From an alpha proteobacterium HIMB5 (GTDB lineage Bacteria; Pseudomonadota; Alphaproteobacteria; Pelagibacterales; Pelagibacteraceae), in assembly GCA_000299095.1 (NCBI GenBank), contig CP003809.1, positions 310,001 to 374,000 on the forward strand: a stretch of DNA of 64,000 nt, written 5' to 3'. A program made the translations under genes and the position numbers. The notes under the pieces are model-generated. The model ran no database searches, was not told the origin of the DNA, and worked only from the letters and a program-made list of their open reading frames with translations. Positions 60,546-64,000 of this stretch are shown in pieces (the stretch's first letter is position 1; each line of letters begins with the position of its first letter).

Positions 60546-62990
60546 ATGGAAAAGAATTACCCTTCGAGTACTAAAGTAGTAGTCATAGGAGGAGGGGTTA
60601 TTGGATGTTCTGTTGCTTATCATTTAACTAAATTTGGTTGGAAAGATGTTGTCCTTTTAGAAAGAGATCAATTAACATCAGGAACCACTTGGCATGCAGC
60701 AGGATTAGTTAGTCAATTAGGTCCAACTGCAGCAGTAACAAAAATTAGAAAATATACTTTAGATCTTTATAAAAAATTAGAAAAAGAAGTTGATCATTCT
60801 GCAGGTCTAAGAATTAACGGTGCTTTATCAATTGCACAAACAGAAGGCAGATGGCAAGAGTTACAAAGACAAGCAACAACAGCTCAGTTATATGATGTAG
60901 ACATTCAAATATTGGATAAGGATCAAATGAAAAAAAATTATCCAATGATGCACACTGAAGATTTAAAAGGAGGAGTGTTAATGCCGGGTGATGGTGCTGC
61001 TGATCCAAGTGGTGTAACACATATGCTTGCAAAAGGCGCAAGACAAGGAGGTGCAAAAATTTTTGAACAATCACCTGTTGAAAAAATTCTAACAAAAAAT
61101 GGTAGAGTGCATGGAGTTAGAGTTAACGGCAAAGATATAGAGTGTGAGTATGTAGTACTTGCAACTGGAATGTGGTCTAGACAAATAGGTGAAAAAATGG
61201 GTGTGAGTATTCCATTATATCCAGCTGAACACTTTTATGTAATTACTGAGCCGATTGAGAATTTATCACCAACGTTACCTGTCATTAGAGATTTTGATAG
61301 TAGCGTTTATGTTAAAGAAGATGCTGGAAAATTATTAATTGGAATATTTGAAGGTAAATCAATACCTGCATTTGATAAAACAAATAAAGTTCCTGAAGAT
61401 TTTTCTTTTGGTGAGTTTCCTGAAAACTTTGATCATTTTGAACCTTATTTAGAAGCATCGATGAAAAGATTTCCTGTCTTAGAGCAAGCTGGAATAAGAA
61501 AATTTTTTGCTGGTCCAGAATCTTTTACACCTGATACTAATTCATTACTTGGAGAAGTTCCTGAAGTTAAAAACCTATTTGTAAGTTGTGGACTAAATAG
61601 TATTGGAATTGGAAGTGGAGGTGGAGTAGGTAAAGTAACTGCTGAGTGGTTAATGACTGGTCATATCAATGAAGATATTTTTAATTATGATATAAAAAGA
61701 TTTCAAAACTTTCACTCAGATCTTGGTTTTATTAAAGACAGAATTACAGAATCTTTAGGTGATTTGTATGGAATGCATTGGCCATATAAACAGCATAAAA
61801 CTTCTAGAAACGTAAAAACACTACCTTATCATGATAATTTAAAAAGTTTTGGAGCATGTTTTGGTGTTTCAGCAGGTTATGAAAGACCAATGTGGTTTGC
61901 ATTAGATGGAGAAAAAGCTGAATATGAATACAGTTATAATTATCAAAATTGGTATCCATCTGTTGAATATGAAACAAGTAATACAATTAAAAATGTAGGT
62001 CTTTATGATCTAACACCTTTTTCAAAATTTGAATTAAAATCAGACAAAGCACATCAAGAATTACAAAAGATTTGCACCTCTAATATTAAACATGAAGTTG
62101 GTAAATGTACTTATACTCATATGCTTAATGTGGATGGTGGTATTGAAACTGATTTAACAGTTGTTTGTGTTGGAGAAAATCATTTTAGAATTATAAGTTC
62201 AGCAGCAACAAGAGAAAGAGATAAATTTCATATTAACAAACATCTATCTGAAGGTGTTGAGTTGGTAGATGTTACTGATGATTATTGTGTGTTTGGAATA
62301 TTTGGTCCAAAAAGTAGATCTTTATTAAAAGGACTTACTAAAGATGATATCAGCCATGACAACTTTAAATTTGCTACTTCTAAATATATTGGAATTGAAG
62401 GAATTAAAATTTGGACACAAAGATTATCTTATGTTGGTGAATTAGGTTTCGAATTATACGTTAAAACTGCTGATGCCAAAAAAATATACGAACTTCTAGT
62501 AGATAAAGGTAAAGACTTTAACTTATCTAATTGTGGTATGCATGCAATGGATACTATGAGAATGGAAAGTGGATTTTTACACTGGGGGCATGATATTTCT
62601 CCAGAAGAAAACCAATATCAAGCAGGTTTAAATTTTACAATTAGCTATAAAAAAGATGTAAACTTTATTGGTAAAGAGGCACTCCTAAAGATTAAAGATC
62701 AAAAGATAGACAGAAAATTTGCAATGTTTACTCTAAAAGATAACAAGCCAGGAGCACCATTATTGCTTCATGATGAACCAATATATTTAGAAGATAAAAT
62801 TATTGGTAGAACAACCTCAGGAAATTATTCATTTAATTTTAAAAAGAACTTAACTTTTGGATATATAAAAAATGACCACACTAATGAAGATCTACAATCT
62901 AAAAATTTATTTGTAGAAGTAGAAAAGAAAAAATATCCAATTGATTTAATTACCAAGCCTTTAAAACAAACTGATTTTAAAAATAATTAA
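60546..62990 (+). CDS. Dimethylglycine/sarcosine dehydrogenase-like FAD protein with GcvT domains
   Basis: An 814-residue fusion: N-terminal DAO FAD domain (about 1-380, VVVIGGGVIGCSVAYHL; GTTWHAAGLV is the site of covalent flavin in this family), an FAO_M-type linker (about 385-440), and GCV_T plus GCV_T_C folate-binding domains (about 440-800, QRLSYVGELGFELYV). Such enzymes demethylate dimethylglycine or sarcosine to tetrahydrofolate-bound formaldehyde. Next to tpa-ald, an N-methylated amine such as N-methyltaurine is conceivable. It overlaps the BASS gene by four bases. Confidence 0.88.
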   Translation: MEKNYPSSTKVVVIGGGVIGCSVAYHLTKFGWKDVVLLERDQLTSGTTWHAAGLVSQLGPTAAVTKIRKYTLDLYKKLEKEVDHSAGLRINGALSIAQTEGRWQELQRQATTAQLYDVDIQILDKDQMKKNYPMMHTEDLKGGVLMPGDGAADPSGVTHMLAKGARQGGAKIFEQSPVEKILTKNGRVHGVRVNGKDIECEYVVLATGMWSRQIGEKMGVSIPLYPAEHFYVITEPIENLSPTLPVIRDFDSSVYVKEDAGKLLIGIFEGKSIPAFDKTNKVPEDFSFGEFPENFDHFEPYLEASMKRFPVLEQAGIRKFFAGPESFTPDTNSLLGEVPEVKNLFVSCGLNSIGIGSGGGVGKVTAEWLMTGHINEDIFNYDIKRFQNFHSDLGFIKDRITESLGDLYGMHWPYKQHKTSRNVKTLPYHDNLKSFGACFGVSAGYERPMWFALDGEKAEYEYSYNYQNWYPSVEYETSNTIKNVGLYDLTPFSKFELKSDKAHQELQKICTSNIKHEVGKCTYTHMLNVDGGIETDLTVVCVGENHFRIISSAATRERDKFHINKHLSEGVELVDVTDDYCVFGIFGPKSRSLLKGLTKDDISHDNFKFATSKYIGIEGIKIWTQRLSYVGELGFELYVKTADAKKIYELLVDKGKDFNLSNCGMHAMDTMRMESGFLHWGHDISPEENQYQAGLNFTISYKKDVNFIGKEALLKIKDQKIDRKFAMFTLKDNKPGAPLLLHDEPIYLEDKIIGRTTSGNYSFNFKKNLTFGYIKNDHTNEDLQSKNLFVEVEKKKYPIDLITKPLKQTDFKNN

Positions 62991-63838
62991 GATTTATTTT
63001 TTAGAAAATAAACAAATATAAATCCAGTCACATACATTATAAATGCATATGCTCCTGTTGGGATTGCATACAAAATATCAGTGCCAAATATTTGAGTTGA
63101 TACAAAAATTGCTAAAGTACCATTTTGAAGACCACACTCTAAAGCAATACATTTTTGTTGCTTAACTCCAGATGCAAAAGTTTTAGCAAGGTAATAGGCT
63201 ATAGCCATCATTGTTAAGTTTAAAATTAAAGCAATTAAACCTGCTTGTACTATAAAGTTTATTAAGTTTTCTCTTTCTTCGTAAAATGCAGCTACAAAGA
63301 AAATTGCAAAAAATACCATGTTTAATTTGTTAAACATTTCAACTTTTGAAGCCACAAAGTTTTCTGCAAATTTTCTAATAATCATTCCAAGGAAAACAGG
63401 AACTGTTACAACCAAAAACATTTTCATAGCTATTCCAGTCATTGAAATATTTTGAGATATATTTGTAATTCCAAAAACTTCAGCAGATGTCAAAACAATT
63501 AATGGGACAGTAACTATACTAATCAAACTAATAATTGCTGTTAATGAAATTGATAAAGCAACATCACCATTAGCAAATCTTGTTAAAATATTCGATGTAA
63601 CTCCTCCTGGAGCAGCAGCTATTATCATAACTCCGATTGCAATTTCTGGTGGAGTTCTTAAAACTAAAACTAAAATGTATGCAACTATTGGAAGTATTAT
63701 TAATTGCGAAATAAGACCGACAAAAAAATCTTTAGGAGTTTTAAATACTCTTGTAAAATCTTCTAACTTTAATCCTAATCCTAATCCAAGCATTATAAGC
63801 GCAAGGATGAATGGTACTATTTTTGTAACGACTTCCAT
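62987..63838 (-). CDS. BASS-family (bile acid:Na+ symporter-like) transporter
   Basis: A 283-residue inner-membrane protein with nine or ten hydrophobic segments. The PGGVTSNILTRFANGDVALS motif and ALECGLQNGTLAIFV are the family's sodium-site signatures. BASS transporters carry organic anions (pyruvate, pantothenate, bile acids) with sodium; the substrate here is unknown. It is convergent with the DMGDH-like gene. Confidence 0.88.
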   Translation of the reverse strand: MEVVTKIVPFILALIMLGLGLGLKLEDFTRVFKTPKDFFVGLISQLIILPIVAYILVLVLRTPPEIAIGVMIIAAAPGGVTSNILTRFANGDVALSISLTAIISLISIVTVPLIVLTSAEVFGITNISQNISMTGIAMKMFLVVTVPVFLGMIIRKFAENFVASKVEMFNKLNMVFFAIFFVAAFYEERENLINFIVQAGLIALILNLTMMAIAYYLAKTFASGVKQQKCIALECGLQNGTLAIFVSTQIFGTDILYAIPTGAYAFIMYVTGFIFVYFLKNKS

Positions 63839-63857
63839 TTTTAAGTTATACTTTAGT

Positions 63858-63995
63858 TTAACTTATTTCTTCAACTAAAATTAAATTCATTATTTTTGCA
63901 ATAAAATCACTTTTTAATTTAAAATGCTTTTTTATAAGGGGAGATACTTTAAAAGGTGTAAAATCTGACAGGTAATATTGTTTTTTTTTATTCAT
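63858..63995 (-). CDS. Small or truncated ORF at the window edge
   Basis: A minus-strand frame from ATG 63995 to TAA 63858 codes 45 residues starting MNKKKQYYLSDFTPFKVSP and ending LILVEEIS. Only five bases lie upstream, so it may be the C-terminal end of a longer gene. No domain is recognised. It would lie about 20 bp upstream of the BASS gene on the same strand, consistent with an operon. Confidence 0.4.
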   Translation of the reverse strand: MNKKKQYYLSDFTPFKVSPLIKKHFKLKSDFIAKIMNLILVEEIS

Positions 63996-64000
63996 CTTTA

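Noticed and set aside
1..64000. tRNA/rRNA genes, CRISPR arrays, insertion sequences or prophage
   Set aside because: Scanning both strands by eye I saw no T-loop consensus with cloverleaf, no regularly spaced repeats and no transposase or structural phage genes.

Overview
The window is very AT-rich (by eye roughly 70% A+T) and almost entirely coding. Genes commonly touch or overlap, no gene-free stretch exceeds about 210 bp, and I see no tRNA, rRNA, CRISPR array, transposase or prophage. Gene content and style (an iscR-suf operon, taurine transport next to taurine-pyruvate aminotransferase and alanine dehydrogenase, a dimethylglycine-dehydrogenase-like protein, many AT-rich streamlined genes) point to a SAR11/Pelagibacterales-like marine alphaproteobacterium. 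That assignment is inference from content, not from a marker-gene tree.

Layout. 1-1.7 kb: 3' part of anmK and an alpha/beta hydrolase. 1.8-8.0 kb: an eight-gene iscR-sufBCDS-sufU-sufT-sufA operon behind a promoter that carries a near-perfect IscR type-1 box. 8.0-14.3 kb: a small unannotated ORF, glutamine synthetase, YbaK, a DMT exporter, a GT2 glycosyltransferase, homocysteine methyltransferase, a 2OG-Fe(II) oxygenase and a TSUP exporter. 14.3-25.6 kb: a molybdenum-cofactor island. It holds moaB, a form II CO-dehydrogenase-like coxG/coxSLM, two XdhC proteins and mocA on the plus strand, and moaA-moaC-thioesterase-moaD-moaE-msrP-msrQ on the minus strand; msrQ is broken at an A9 run.

26-42.3 kb: aldehyde dehydrogenase, SDR, an unusual ROK kinase, a CUT1 sugar ABC transporter and an oxidative, non-phosphorylating sugar pathway. 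The pathway genes are xylB-like dehydrogenase, xylD-like sugar-acid dehydratase, a DHRS6-like keto-deoxy-sugar-acid dehydrogenase, a FAH-family hydrolase and a xylC-like lactonase, followed by PEP carboxylase. The first and last enzymes are each split at poly-A runs (A9 and A12). 42.3-50.6 kb: ccdA, an azoreductase-like flavoprotein, hisN, an SMR protein lacking the family's essential glutamate, a run of small poorly known proteins, cysE-cysK, a VOC protein, LysE and an asparaginase.

50.6-64 kb: organosulfonate/amine metabolism. The minus strand carries tauA-tauB-tauC (TauC with a huge N-terminal extension), a small membrane protein, an Ldh/ComC-type dehydrogenase, phosphotransacetylase and an HpsN-like dehydrogenase. 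The divergent plus strand carries tpa-ald and a DMGDH-like protein, ending at a BASS transporter. Together these genes can import a sulfonate, convert it toward sulfoacetaldehyde or sulfopyruvate, recycle alanine to pyruvate and convert acetyl phosphate to acetyl-CoA. The desulfonating enzyme (Xsc) is not in the window.

Recurring themes are transporter operons with RNA hairpins placed just after the binding-protein gene, divergent genes with only 9-37 bp between start codons, and three genes interrupted at homopolymeric A tracts.
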